Origin: Symbiodinium natans
Lineage: Eukaryota > Sar > Dinophyceae > Suessiales > Symbiodiniaceae
Reading direction: 5' to 3'
DNA length: 64,000 nucleotides
NCBI GenBank assembly: GCA_905221605.1
Contig: CAJNDS010002320.1
Span: 389,440-453,439 of the forward strand
Positions 30,812-42,280 of the stretch are shown here, one piece after another. The number at the start of each line of letters is the position of its first letter. Position 1 is the stretch's first letter. The notes beneath the pieces are model-generated. The model was given only the letters and a program-made list of their open reading frames with translations, searched no databases and had not been told where the DNA came from. Position numbers and translations under genes: made by a program.

Positions 30812-33800
30812 ATCCCTTGCCCTTGGCCAGGCCAACAAGGCCAGCGTGGTCACCGAGTTCCACAAAGACACGCTCGAGGCCGAGACCGCAACCACCCAAA
30901 CCCTGAACCCTAAAGTCTGAACCCAAACCTTGAACCCTAAACCCCCTGATTACACTTTAACCACGTCGCGGTTCAAGGCCAAGTTCAAGGCCAACAATTC
31001 GTGGCTCAAGGCCAAAAACTCATGGTTCCAGGCAAGTCGTTGTTTTTGGTCTTGAGTTTTTTGCTTTGGACCATGGTTCAAGGCCAGTTTTTTTACCGTG
31101 AACCATGGTTCAAGGCCAGGTTCAAGGCCAAAAAATTCGTGGCTCAGGGCCAAAAATGCGTGGTTCAAGGCCAAAAGTCGTGGTTCAAGGCTAAAAAGTC
31201 GTGGTTCCAGGCTGGTTCAAGAGTCCTTCGTAGTTCAAGGCCAGTGCTTCGTGGTTCAAGGCAAGTTTTTGGCCTTCGGTCTGGGGTTTGGGGTTTCAGG
31301 TCCTCAAGGCCTGGGGTTTAGCGTTTCAGGGCCTGGGGTTTCGGGTTTCGGGTTTAGGGTTAGGGTTTAGGGTTTAGGGTTCAGGGTTTAGGGTTTAGGG
31401 TTTAGGGCAGGGCCTCAAAGCAGTGCGCAAGAGATGCACTGGCAAGAAAATGAGGTTGACAAAATTAGGTGTTTTGTTGTATCCGTTCATGTGAGGCATA
31501 GGCCTTTTAAGCTGAGATGATTGGAGAATACTTTCTATTTTCTCAACGTTATGGGATTCTCTGGGTGGGTGGGTGTTACATCAGAGTCAACTTTACCATG
31601 ACACTGCTCGATCCGGAGCTGGTGAACCCTAAACCTTAAGCCCTAAGCCCTAAGCCCTAAGCCCCAAGCCTCAAGCCCCAAGCCCTAAACCTAAACCCTA
31701 AACCCTAAACGCCAACCCCAAAACCTAAACCCTAAACCCCAGCGTCTCGATGGCGGCGAGGATATGACCCAAGCCCGGAGGTGCGGAATCCCAAACCCTC
31801 AACCCTAAACTCTGAATCCTGACCCCTAATAGTCCTTAACCCTAAACCCTAAACCCTAAACACTAAACCCTAAACCCTAAACCCTAAACCCTAAAACCCT
31901 AAACCCTAAACCCTAAACCCTAAACCCTAAACCCTAAACCCTAAACCCTAAACCCTAAACCCTAAACCCTAAAACCCTAAAACCCTAAAACCCTAAACCC
32001 TAAACCCCAAGCCGGAGGTGCGGAACATGGAGCTCGACTATCACCTGCTGGTCTTCGATCGAATCTCGTGCCGCTGGCGGGCGTTCGGCTCGGAGGTTCA
32101 GGGTTTAGGGTTTGGGGTTTAGGGTTTAGGGTTTAGGGTTTGGGGTTTGGGGTTTGGGGTTTAGGGTTTGGGGTTTGGGGTTTGGGGTTTGGGGTTTGGG
32201 GTTTAAGGTTAGGGGTTGCATTAGGGTTTGCTGTAGGGGTTTGGGGTTCAGGGTTTAGGGGTTTTGGGGTTCAGCAGTTTTGTCTCTTAAGGATTTTGCG
32301 ATTTAGGGGTAGGCGTTTGACCCTTGAACATGTCGGTTCTCTTTGTCCGCACATCCCCCCCCCCCTCTTCAAAACGGCCCAGGGCCTGAGATTCCCTATA
32401 CTAGGTAGGACATTTGGGCTGTTTTTTTGAGAGTACCTCGTTTGAGAATATTTCTCAGAGCGCTTTCAGGGCCAACCGAGTATTTCGGGGCATCTTAAAG
32501 GACACTCAAGGGGCGGCTCAACCCTAAACCCTAAACCCTAAACCCTAAACCCTAAACCCTAAACCCTAAACCCTAAACCCTAAACCCTAAACGTTTCCCG
32601 GGCTCAACCTTTTTAAGTGTAGGGGTTAAGTGGCGAGGCGGGTTGAGAATTATGAGCTTCAGGCACCCGAAACCCTAAACCCCCGAATTAATCCTAGAAT
32701 CCCTCAACCGCGATTTCCACCTAACCCGCAAACAACGAAGCCCCAAATCCCAGACCCTTAGACCTAACGAAGGCCTTAGCCCCAAAGCCATACTTCACGC
32801 CAAAACCCCCCATACTTACTCAAGGATCGGAAGAAGTACAAACGCTATTCCCTCATGGTCCCAATATAAATCATACTACAATAGCCCCCCCCCCCCACCC
32901 CTAAAAAGAAAACTATTCTAACTATATAAGGCCCCTAAACCCTAAACCCTAAACCCTTAACCCTTAACCCTTAACCCTTAACCCTTAACCCTTAACCCTT
33001 AACTACAAGGTTGCGCAGTTCTCCCTTGCCAGGAGTATCTCTGCCTTGCTGGCAGGATTCGCCTCGACGGCCATGCAGGCCTTTCACAGATTTTGCCCTT
33101 GCAGCGCTCCTACGTAGTACCTTTTTAGGGCTCAGGGGCTTAGGGCTTAGGGCTTAGGGTTTAGGATTTAGGGTTTAGGGTTTAGGGTAGTAGACTAGAA
33201 TCCTCTAGAACGAGCCCCAAAAGGAACCAACTACATAGGAACCTTCATTTAGGGCTAAGGTCGTATGTTTTCTGGGTGGTGGGGGCAGGGGGGGGGGGGG
33301 TTAGGCGCATAGGCTAGGGCTTTAGGCTTTGAGAGCTTCCGTGTTTAAGGCTTTAGGGCTGTAGGGAGGTTCAGACGTTTCTGCTTCGCCAAAGCACTCC
33401 AAATGCGCCAAGGGAAATCTACAGACATGCTCCCCTCACGATCCCGACGAACCGAAACTCTCAACCTTGAACCCTGTACCTAACCCTAAACCCTAAACCC
33501 AAACCTTAAACCCTATAAAACCCTAAACCGAAACTCTCTAACACCTCAACCCAGTCCCTCAAGCCTCCTACCCCCAATTGGAAGGTCTTCAAGCCAGAGC
33601 CAAGCCTAGCTAACGCCTGAACCTAGACTCTCAACCCTAAACCGCGAGAGCGACAAAAAACCGAAAAACCTCAACCTTGAACCCCAAACCCTCGGCCCTA
33701 AACCCTCAACCCTGAACGCTAAACTTTAAACTCTGAACCCTTCAACCCCAAGCCACAGCTCCCATCAGGACATCATTACGGGAAATGCGTATTCTTATGC

Positions 33801-33951
33801 TTTTGTTTTAGCTTTTGCTTAGCTTTTACTGATTCTTGACAACTTTCTTGTTTTCCAGGGTTTCCGGATGTCCGGTGCTCTTCCTGTACTGTACCTTTCC
33901 TGCCATGATGAAGAAGCCGGCATTGAAACGGCAAGGGATGTGAATCTATGA
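30812..33951 (+). CDS. Multi-exon gene, 3' part, protein not recognised
   Basis: Exons 30812-30878 (SLALGQANKASVVTEFHKDT), 31411-31454 (GLKAVRKRCTGKKM), 31585-31621 (VNFTMTLLDPEL), 32012-32095 (PEVRNMELDYHLLVFDRISC), 32459-32512 (SAFRANRVFRGILKDTQG), 33019-33078 (FSLARSISALLAGFASTAMQ) and 33859-33951 (GFRMSGALPVLYLSCHDEEA, ending NL and TGA at 33949-33951). All six junctions keep phase (0, 2/1, 0, 0, 0, 0). Donors are GC (30879, 32513, 33079), GT (31455, 31622, 32096). The last exon has a pyrimidine-rich acceptor. One hydrophobic stretch lies in the 33019 exon; otherwise mixed charged sequence. I recognise no domain. Exon 32012 has a partial duplicate of its start (CCAAGCCCGGAGGTGCGGAA) at 31768, across a telomere tract. 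Confidence 0.65.
30960..31275. repeat. Minisatellite of GTTCAAGGCCAA units
   Basis: About 15 imperfect units of 20 bp or less built on GTGGTTCAAGGCCAAAA, inside the intron 30879-31410. ORFs rich in GSRPGSRPK are repeat artefacts. Confidence 0.85.
31455..31584 (+). other. 130-nt intron carrying a dispersed repeat (family R)
   Basis: Intron GTTGAC..CATCAG. Its 3' half, TTTTCTCAACGTTATGGGAT and then TCTCTGGGTGGGTGGG, recurs at 51932-51976 and, inverted, at 57462-57505. The same sequence is therefore an exact part of an intron here and free-standing elsewhere. Confidence 0.6.
31840..32008. repeat. CCCTAAA tract with CCCTAAAA 8-mers
   Basis: About 22 units; three consecutive 8-mers near the 3' end (31970-31992). 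Confidence 0.95.
32935..33003. repeat. CCCTTAA variant array
   Basis: Eight tandem CCCTTAA heptamers grown from CCCTAAA, an example of local variant homogenisation. Confidence 0.9.
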
Positions 33952-34389
33952 GACGGGTTCTTCCTTTAGTCCGTTATGATCCGAATTATGACCTTCTAGG
34001 CGAAACCCGAAACCCTACACCCTCAACCCCCTCAACCCCCTAAACCCCCTAAACCCCCTAAACCCTCAACCCCCTAAACCGAACTGCCCTAAAGCCTCAA
34101 CCCCCTACACCCTCAACCCCCTAAACCTTGAACCCTCATCCCCCTAAAATTGGAATTTTCCCCCTTATACTAGTAGCCCTTGATTACAGTACCCCCTATT
34201 GTCACCCCTATAAAGGAAACCTGAAACCCTCTAAACCCTAAACCCCAAACCCCTAACCCTAAACCCCAAACCCCAAACCACAAACCCCAAACCCTAAACC
34301 CTAAACCCTAAACCCTAAACCCTAAACCCTAAACCCTAAACCCTAAACCCTAAACCCTCACTCAAGCCTGTGGCTGACTGCGCCTGCAG

Positions 34390-34921
34390 GTCGAGGTGCC
34401 CTCCTCACAGCCGCTGTTAAAAACAGGTGGGGCCGCCCAGCCAAGTTAGGGTTTAGGGTTTAGGGTTTAGGGTTTAGGGTTTAGGGTTCAGGGTTCAGGG
34501 TTCAGGGTTCAGGGTTCAGGGTTCAGGGTTCAGGGTTCAGGGTTCAGGGTTCAGGGTTCAGGGTTCAGGGTTCAGGGTTTAGGGTTTAGGGTTTACGGTT
34601 TAGGGATCCTGAAAAGGCCTAAACAATAATCTCTAACCCTCTACCCTTGGGACCTCGGGCACCTGCCACAAACAGTCGGTTTAGGGTTTAGGGTTTTGGG
34701 TTTAGGGTTTAGAGTTTAGGGTATCGGCAGAAAGCTGGCGTGAACCCTGTCGCGACACGGCTGTAAGCAGAAGCCACTCTGTGATAGGATAGACTTGGTT
34801 ATGTAATGGATGCGTGTGAACATACGAAACCCAAAGCCCCAGAAAGCCCAAACCCTGAGCCTCTTCCCCTTCCGAGTTCCAGGCTACTTGCTTTCAGCTG
34901 CCGTCGCTTTAGGCGCGCCCA
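34390..34921 (+). CDS. Candidate short exon chain, not recognised
   Basis: 34390-34426 (VEVPSSQPLLKT, GT donor) and 34731-34762 (SWREPCRDTA, donor GTAAGC) join in phase; 34892-34921 (ATCFQLPSL, TAG) would finish the frame. An alternative frame of the middle exon reads KAGVNPVATR. Family unknown. Confidence 0.35.
34441..34612. repeat. GGGTTCA variant array within a TTTAGGG tract
   Basis: About 14 consecutive GGGTTCA heptamers (34484-34576) bounded on both sides by GGGTTTA units. Confidence 0.95.
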
Positions 34922-35052
34922 GTGGGTGAGGTCGTTGCGTCTTCTGAGCCCAGCATCATGATGATCACTAAACCCTAAACCCTAAACCCTAAACCCTAAA
35001 CCCTGAACCCTAAACCCTAAACCCTAAACCCTAAACCCTTTGACAGGACTGC

Positions 35053-35429
35053 ATGACGAGCTTGTTGGAGCTCCCCCTTTGCAACCTAATATGGGAGTTT
35101 CCGGACAATAGGGGGTACCCTTTTGGGGGGTTTCTATAATACGGATTATGCTATTTTGGGGTATGTTTTGGGTTACCCCTATTTTTAGAAACCCCCATAT
35201 AGGGCTCGAATAATTGCCAATGGCATGCCGATAGGGTCCCTATATAACTGTACAATAAGAACCCCCCAAAGCCCTGTGCTAATTATGAAGGCCCTTATAT
35301 TAGTCAGACCATCGAGCGATTACAGCAGCCCGGCCGTATGACGAGAGCCGTGAGCGGCCCCCTGGAGCCAAAAGGAAATCTTGGCTTTGCAAAGTGTGCG
35401 ACATCTTCGGCTCTGACATCTCACGCCAG
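35053..35429 (+). CDS. Two candidate exons separated by tandem fold-back elements; second has a CxxC motif
   Basis: 35053-35084 reads DCMTSLLELPL before a GC; 35326-35429 follows TTACAG, reads ARPYDESRERPPGAKRKSWL and then CKVCDIFGSDISRQ, and ends at a GC donor. The CKVC pair could be half of a zinc-binding site. The intervening 35090-35316 consists of a family J and a family I element back to back, so the intron is built from elements. The protein is unknown. Confidence 0.45.
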
Positions 35430-35617
35430 GCCACCTGAAGAGATGCGACCGACACCCTACCTAGCCTGCGCTCCCTGAGCCCTATACCCTGAATTATGGT
35501 TATATATCCTTACCTAGGGTACTTAATAACCCTACTTTAAGTAGCCCCAAACCCTAAACCCTAAACCCTAAACCCTAAACCCTAAACCCTAAACCCTAAA
35601 CCCTTTATTAGGTTGAC

Positions 35618-38300
35618 AGCTCTGGTAGACCCCAATCTTCATGCCCCATCTTCTCAAGCCTCACAGAGCAGAGCGAGCTCCTTCCCTACAGGGTTTAGGG
35701 ATTAGGGTGTTTCTAGGATTTAGGGTTTAGGGTTTAGGGTTTAGGGTTTAGGGTTTAGGGCAAAGAGTAGGCTCCCTTAAACCAATAAGGGCAGCCTTTT
35801 TATTCCTAGGTTACTCTTGGGTCGAGTCTAGGGAACGATCGGTTTAAGTTGCGACTGTACCTCTTCCCGGTGTGGGGGTTAAAAGGGCGAATTAGAGTCT
35901 TAAAGCAGTTTAGGGTTTAGGGTTTAGGGTTTAGAGTTCAGGTAGCGACCAGGCTGGGATCTTTCGACCCGTCCGATCCAGACTCGCTCGTGTGAGTGTT
36001 TTCTCCGATTGGGGTTTCCTTCGGCCTGAATGTCTGCTCATTGCTTAAGAACCCACGAAAAACAATCAACAGTCTCCCCGATTTGGGCAATATGGGGTCT
36101 TTTTTTTTTTGGGGGGGGGGGGGGGGGCTTCAGGGTTCTTAAGCAAAAAAGTAGATGTGCGGTGCTTCAGGAGCGCACTTGCTGGTCGTCGTGGTGAGCA
36201 CCATGCGCTGCGCCCGGCGAGTTTCAGTTTTCTTGCAGTGGAGCTGCGGGATGTAGGGTTTAGGGTTTAGGGTTTGGGGTTAGGGTTTACGGTTTAGGGT
36301 TTAGGGTTTAGGGTTTAGGGTTTAGGGGGTTTAGGGGGGTTCGGGTTTAGGACTATGTGGGTCGTCGGCCATGAGCAGCGAGTGCCACCCCTGTAACATG
36401 GATGTGCCCCAAACCCTAAACCTTATAAACCCCAAACCCTAAACCCTAAACCCTAAACCCCAAACCCTAAACCCTAAACCCTAAACCCTAAACCCCAAAC
36501 CCTAAACCCTAAACCCTAAACCCTAAACCCTAAACCCTAAACCCTAAACCCTAAACCCTAAACCCTAAACCCTAAACCCTAAACCCTAAACCCTAAACCC
36601 TGCAGTGCTATTCGAATCATTGTCTTCAGGCTGACTTCAGACCCGAGGCGAACCCCCGCGGAGCCCCGCAACCCTGAACCCTTGGAAGCCCTGAAGTCCG
36701 AAAGCCCCAAACGGTTTAGGCTTTAGAGTTTAGGGTTAAGGGTTCAGGGTTTAGGGTTTAGGACTATGAGGGTTCAAATCAGGCCCTAATCCCTCAGGTG
36801 CACCATGTGGGGACCCGGTCACGCGCTCCGGGGTCAGGACGGCGGGGTTTAGGGTTCACAGGGTTGAGGGTTTAGGGTTTAGGGTTTAGGGTTTGGGGTT
36901 TAGGGTTTAGGGTTTAGGGTTTAGGGTTTGGGGTCACCGGGTTTAGGGTTCACAGGCTTTAGGGTTTAGGGGAGCATGTGGGGCGTGCTATTTTGTGAGC
37001 CTAGGGACTAGGTAAGGATTTGCAGTCAGTGCTGGGCGTCTGGGATTTAGGCCATGCTCAGGCTGTTGGGTTCTAGTGCTTGGGAGTTTCGGGCTTGGTG
37101 TTTTCGGGCTTGGTGTAGTGCAGGAATGTGCCCTAAACCCTAAACCCTAACCCCTGAACCCGAAGCCCGAAGCCCGAGGCCCGAGGCCCGAGGCCCGAGG
37201 CCCGAGGCCCGAAGCCCGAAGCCCGAAGCCCTGAACCCTAACCCTTTCGGAACCTTTCACCATCGGACTTGGGGGCTGAGGGGTTTCCACACCTTCAACT
37301 CTTGAGGTAAGCTCAGAGTCCCCAATCTCTGAAACCCTAAACCCGAAACTCTGAACCCTAAACCTCTGAACCCTAACTCCTGAATCCTAAACCCCTCTAG
37401 ACCCTAAACCCTAAACCCTAAACCCTAAACCCTGATGTCGACTCGCCGGTGAGGATGCCAGCTACGTGGAGACAGCCGTTGAGGTCTTGGAAGCTTTGGC
37501 CGCTTTAGGGCTAACCCAATATACACCCCCGGGGCCCGTAACTCCTACAGGTTTAGGGTTTGGGTTTAGGGTTTAGGGTTTAGGGTTGAGGGTTTAGGGT
37601 TTAGGGTTTAGGGTTTAGGGTTTAGGGTTTAGGGTTTAGGGTTTAGGGTTTAGGGTTTAGGGTTTAGGGTTTAGGGTTTAGGGTTTAGGGTTTACATTTA
37701 GATGCCTTGGGGGTGGCATTGGGATCAGGGAGCTGTTTTCATGAACTTTTATAGGGATTGTTAATGGGTTTACAGGGTTCAGTTGGTTTACACGGTTTAA
37801 AGGCTACAGCCTGTGTGCCAGGTTCGGGGTTTCAGTTTCAATGGAACGGAGCTGTTGATGATTTGGAGGCTTAGGGGTTTACGGTTCCAGGGCTTAGGGC
37901 TTAGGAGTTTGGAGGTGTAATTAGTGGTTTGGAGGTTTAGGGTTTGGGGGTTTAGGTCTTGAATTTCCCGCCTCTTTCCAGGTTGCAGACTCCCAGGTGC
38001 TAGCTAATGGGTTTGGGGTTTAGGGTTTAGGGTGTAGGCTTTAGGGTTAGAGCTTGGCTTTGGGTTGCTTGAATTTCCGGGCTAGTGCTTACTGCAGTTT
38101 TTTCGCGGCCCTAAACCTCAACCCTAAACCCTACAATCCCTATAAAAAGTTCATAAAACCATCTCATAAACCCTGTAATTCCTAAACCCTAAACCTAAAC
38201 CCTAAACCCTGTAATCCCTAAGCAGCCCTTCGCGCCAAGGAAGTAGCAAGGCGCACGATGGAGCTGCCCCGCGCCTGCATGTCAAGCGACTTGGGGCTTG
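35618..38300 (+). CDS. Candidate multi-exon locus, membrane-protein-like, not recognised
   Basis: Secure-looking join: 36798-36837 (CTMWGPGHALRGQ, GA donor) to 37454-37501 (DASYVETAVEVLEALA, GC donor), possibly on to 37729-37755 (GAVFMNFYR). Other islands: 35618-35691, 35952-35992 (before GTGAGTGT), 36169-36192 (AHLLVVVV, before GTGAGC), 36607-36672 (CYSNHCLQADFRPEANPR), 37828-37872 (FQWNGAVDDLEA, TAG), 37983-38008 (VADSQVLANG) and 38229-38297 (LRAKEVARRTMELPRACMSS). No domain recognised, and one or more genes may be involved. Confidence 0.35.
36405..36602. repeat. CCCTAAA tract, about 26 units
   Basis: Near-perfect heptamers with a few CCCCAAA units. Confidence 0.95.
37141..37235. repeat. 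CCCGAGG / CCCGAAG variant array
   Basis: CCCTAAA drifts to CCCGAAG, then five CCCGAGG, then back to CCCGAAG: a mirror-ordered local expansion. Confidence 0.85.
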
Positions 38301-38336
38301 GGCGGCTTAGGGCTGAGTTTCTGGCATTTCTATGTG

Positions 38337-38368
<32 letters not shown>

Positions 38369-39009
38369 CAAGTATAGGTATACACATATGTATATATATA
38401 TATATGTACATGACTATATATATATATATATATATATGTTTATCGTAAGGCTGAGGATTTAGGGTTTAGGGTTTGGGGTTTAGGGTTTGCGCTTTAGGCT
38501 TTGGGGTTGAGGGTTCAGGGTTTAGGGTTTAGGGTCTAGCAGTTGACACGGCGTCTGCCAGCCGCATTGGGCATCGGCTCATGGTGTGATGTGGTTCTTG
38601 CTGTCGAGCGCAGCGGCTCAAGGTTAGGGTTTAGGGTTTAGGGTTCAGGGTTTAGGGTTTAGGGTTTAGGGTTTGGGGTTTATAGGGTTTCGGGTTTAGG
38701 GGTTAGGGCAATCAGTTCCCTAAATCAGTTACCCGTTTAAGGGGGGTCCCTCTTTCAAAAACCCTGAATCCTGCCTAACCCTAGTCTCCTTTTTTGGGGG
38801 GGAGGGGGGGGGGGGGGTTTGTGTTATCAAACGTTGGCCCCAACTGAATTGTAACTTATTGTGCAGCACCCCGGGTCTCGCGGTACAGATTCGTGCTCAG
38901 GCTAAGCCTTATAGAGGTTTGGGGCTTTGTAGGCGTTTAGGGCTTGATTTCTTGGGTTCGGGCTTAAGGTTTCATAATAGGATCAACAGGGCAATTTGGT
39001 TTACCGTAG

Positions 39010-39292
39010 GGGCTGGCGGAGGTTTTTCTTCTTCGGCCTCATCTGCTACTTCCTGTCCTGCATCCTGCTCGTCGGACGGCTCAGCAAAGCAGGAAACGAG
39101 TCCGAAGCTCCTCAACTTAGAGAGGGTTCTGAAGGGAGGTTTGGTTTAGGGTTTAGGGTTTAGGGATTAGGATTTAGGGTGTAGGGGGGGCCCCCCAACT
39201 CTAGTAGAAAACGGAAGTCTATGCGTGAAAAGAACCCTGAAACCCTAAACTCTAAGTTGACCCCCAAGGGAGCCCCGCAATACCCTGTACAT

Positions 39293-39336
<44 letters not shown>

Positions 39337-40558
39337 TGAGTATGCACATATATATATACACATCTAATATACATATATATATACACATACAAGAGAATAT
39401 ATATATATATATATATACACATACCAGAATATATATATATATATACACATTATATATATATATATATAAAGAGAGCACGCCCACAGTCCCCCGGACTCTT
39501 TGTTTTCCTCGCCTTTTTTGGTTCAAGGCTCGCGCATAAAGTAGCCAACCCCAGCAGAGGGTACTCTTATTACATTACGATTGGTGTGGGCCTCCACGCC
39601 TCAGTACTGAGGTTCAAGGTCTAGGGTGCAGGGTTCACGGTTTAGGTTTAGGGGTTTAGGGTTTAGGGTTAGGGTTTAGGGTTTAGGGTTTAGGGTTTAG
39701 GGTTTAGGGTTTAGGGTTTAGGGTTTAGGGTTTAGGGTTTAGGGTTTAGGGTTTAGGGAAAAGGTTTAGGGTTTAGGGTTTAGGGTTTAGGGTTTAGGGT
39801 TTAGGGTTGAGAGCGCAGGGCTGTCGGGCGGTCGTCAGCTCCCCAGGCGTTCAGAAGTTTGAGTTTGCTGGTCTTTGTGGCTCTTTCAAAGAGGGTTTAG
39901 GGTTTAGGGTTTCGGGTTTCGGGTTTCGGGTTTCGGGTTTGGGGTTTAGGGTTTAGGGTTTAGGGATTTTCGCCCGGGGCCTTCGGGAGTTGGAGCGGCA
40001 TCAAGAGAGAATCCGAAGCAACCCTACCCACCCTAAACCCTGAAGCATTGCGCCATCCCCTGTGCGCGCCCACTTTAGGACCTCTTCACCCTAACCGTCA
40101 GAGCCTGAAACCCTCATAGCCTGGAAGCAGGGTTTGGGTTTAGGGTGTAGGGTTTAGGGCTTGGGGTGAACCAATTCCTAAACTGAAAGCCCTCAAAGAA
40201 ACCCAACCCTAAGCCCAAACCCCAAAAACCCTAAGCCCCAAGCCCCAAGCCCGAAAACCCGAAGCCCGAAGCCCCAAACCCTAACCCCACCCCAAAGCCA
40301 ACTTTCTGAGGGTAGTCTCATGGGCCCTCAATATGGTCCGCTGCCTTCTGCAAAAGAGTTCTGAAGTATGGGCCCTTGGGTTGTATCGTACAAGGGGTAC
40401 ATAAGGGGTTCCCGTTTAAGGGCCCATACTAAGGGAAACTTCTAACCCTAAACCCTAAACCCTAAGCCCTAAACCTTAAACCCTGTACCCTAGACTTCCT
40501 TGGAACTGAGGTCTGCCTTCTCTTCGACATGAAGGGGTCCCATTCTGAGATGGGCAGC
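39010..40558 (+). CDS. Multi-exon gene with a membrane helix and a telomere-repeat intron; not recognised
   Basis: 39010-39118 reads [20 protein letters not shown] then [16 protein letters not shown], a basic start and one clear transmembrane helix. 39819-39894 reads [20 protein letters not shown] then GSFKE and one base; 39964-40017 continues [18 protein letters not shown]; 40494-40558 continues [20 protein letters not shown]. The last three join in phase (1/2 and 1/2). The intron 39895-39963 consists solely of GGGTTTA/GGGTTTC units, using GTTTAG as donor and TTTAG as acceptor; the intron 40018-40493 starts GC. The link from 39010 is phase-compatible through a GC donor, but not unique. An island at 38868-38900 (TPGLAVQIRAQ) may precede it. 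No family recognised. Confidence 0.55.
39297..39472. repeat. TA/CATATA microsatellite cluster
   Basis: Alternating (TA)n runs separated by CACATAC and GAGAATA words. Overlapping ORFs on both strands are artefacts. Confidence 0.9.
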
Positions 40559-40947
40559 CTAAGTTTTTTTTGTTTTTTTAACGGCTTGTTTGGGGCTTAG
40601 CGTTTAGGGTTTTTTAATTTTAGGGTCTCGGGTTTAGGGTTCAGGGGTTTAGGGTCTTCGGGTCTTAGTGTTTTAGGGTTTAGGGTTTTAGGGTCTTCGG
40701 GTCTTTGTGTTATAACGTCTCAAAAGTTTTAGCGTCTTAGAGTTTTAGGGTCTTGGGGTTTTAGGGTCTGAGGGTTTTAGGGTTGTGGGGTCTTCGGGTC
40801 TCAGGGTTTAAGGGTCTTAGGGGTGTTAGGGTCTTAGGGGTTTTAGGGTTTTAGGGGTTTTAGCGGTTTGGGGCTTGGGCGATCAAGTGGTTGAGGGTTT
40901 TCGGGTTTAAGCACAGGACTGCAGGGGTCTGTGTTGTTTTGCTTTCT

Positions 40948-41046
40948 TACTTCTCCAACAGCTGAACTTTAAACTTTTTGGGTTCCCTTATTTAGTAGGA
41001 ATAATAAAGTTTAACCTTTTTTCCCCTTGGTTATTGGAGAAGTAAG
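40948..41046. mobile_element. Fold-back element, family P, with perfect 13-bp terminal inverted repeats
   Basis: CTTACTTCTCCAA at 40948-40960 is exactly inverted as TTGGAGAAGTAAG at 41034-41046. The interior has a second palindrome (AACTTTAAACTTT / AAAGTTTAA). A family D copy follows at 41105-41177. Confidence 0.75.
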
Positions 41047-41218
41047 CTTTGCTTTGAAAGGGTGTCAGGCTTAAGGTTTTAAGGGTTTTGAGGGGTTTAG
41101 TTTGGGCCCCCTTGTGCTAACAGTCCTGAATAGGGATTAAGTACTCCCTATTATCCCTAGTATGAGGGGGAACATCCCAATTCATTTAAGCTTGAGAGGT
41201 TTTAGAGCTGCAGGTTTT

Positions 41219-41560
41219 AGGTTTGCGATCAGAGCCGAGGACGCGGATCACGACGATATAAGGATAATGTTTTTATTTATTTGTATGTATTTATTTGCTT
41301 ATATATATATATATGTATATGTATGTACATATATATATATATATATGTGTATGTGTGTGTACTTATGTTTCTGACACATGATACATATTGCTCACGAAAA
41401 AAACCATTACCATGGAGCAAGCCAGGAGAGTCCTGGTGTGCAGCATCTTTGCTGTGACGATGGTTTGGCTGTGCTGCGCGAGCCCCAACTTGCGCGAGCT
41501 CAGGGGTTCATGGCTTTCGGGGGTTTTGGGGAGCTTGGGGAGCTTGAGGGGCTTGAGTGA
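41219..41560 (+). CDS. Candidate exons, second with a start and a membrane helix
   Basis: 41219-41261 (FAIRAEDADHDDIR, after TTTTAG). 41420-41515 opens ACC ATG G and reads MEQARRVLVCSIFAVTMVWL then CCASPNLREL, a short basic head and hydrophobic helix like a signal anchor. A telomere tract follows after 41580. The gene is not recognised. Confidence 0.35.
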
Positions 41561-42044
41561 CTTCATAGGAAGGTTGAGGGTTTAGGGTTTAGGGTTTAGG
41601 GTTTAGGGTCTAGGGTTTTGGGTTTAGGGTTTAGTTGTTGCTCACGCTTCTTGGGGCTTTGGGACCTGAGGCTGAAGCTTGCCAGGCGGTGAGGTATCTC
41701 ATTTCTGGTTTATTTGTGGCCCATGTGATGATACGACCCGTTTGTCAGGGTTTAGGGTTTAGGGTTTAGGTTTAGGAGGGTTTAGGGTTTAAGGTCTAAG
41801 GTTTAGGGTTTAGGGTTTAGGGTCCCTTCACCCAAAAAGGGACAAGAGCTTAGAGGACGGACCATGTGTTGTTGGTGAAGCCGCATTACAATGATTGGTG
41901 CTACACATCGCCCTAGTATCACATCTTATGCACCGCGCTCTATCCCACAACTCTGCCGTGCAACAGGCCGATCGGGGGAAGTGCTGTTCTAGACAGGCGC
42001 AATACATTCCTAAACCGAAGCCTCCTGAAGCTATCTCAGGGTTG

Positions 42045-42236
42045 TTGGACAGGCTCTACAAGGGGTACATAAAGGGTCCGCTTTTGAGGGCCCATATTCA
42101 GGGACCAAGGAACTACTTGGAGGTTCATGGTACTTGGTAACCCAATTGGAACTGTACTTATAACCCAATTATTCGTTTACGTAGGTTAGAACTACACTTG
42201 TAATTGGGATATAAGTACCCTGAAACTTGCAAGTAC
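42045..42236. mobile_element. Truncated family H element joined to a family G element
   Basis: The right half of H (GTACATAAAGGGTCC..CCATATTCAGGGACCAAGG) runs directly into a complete family G fold-back (42112-42236). Confidence 0.6.
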
Positions 42237-42280
42237 CCTTAGAAACAAGATCTCCTGAAAACGGCCCGGCATTGAAGCAG

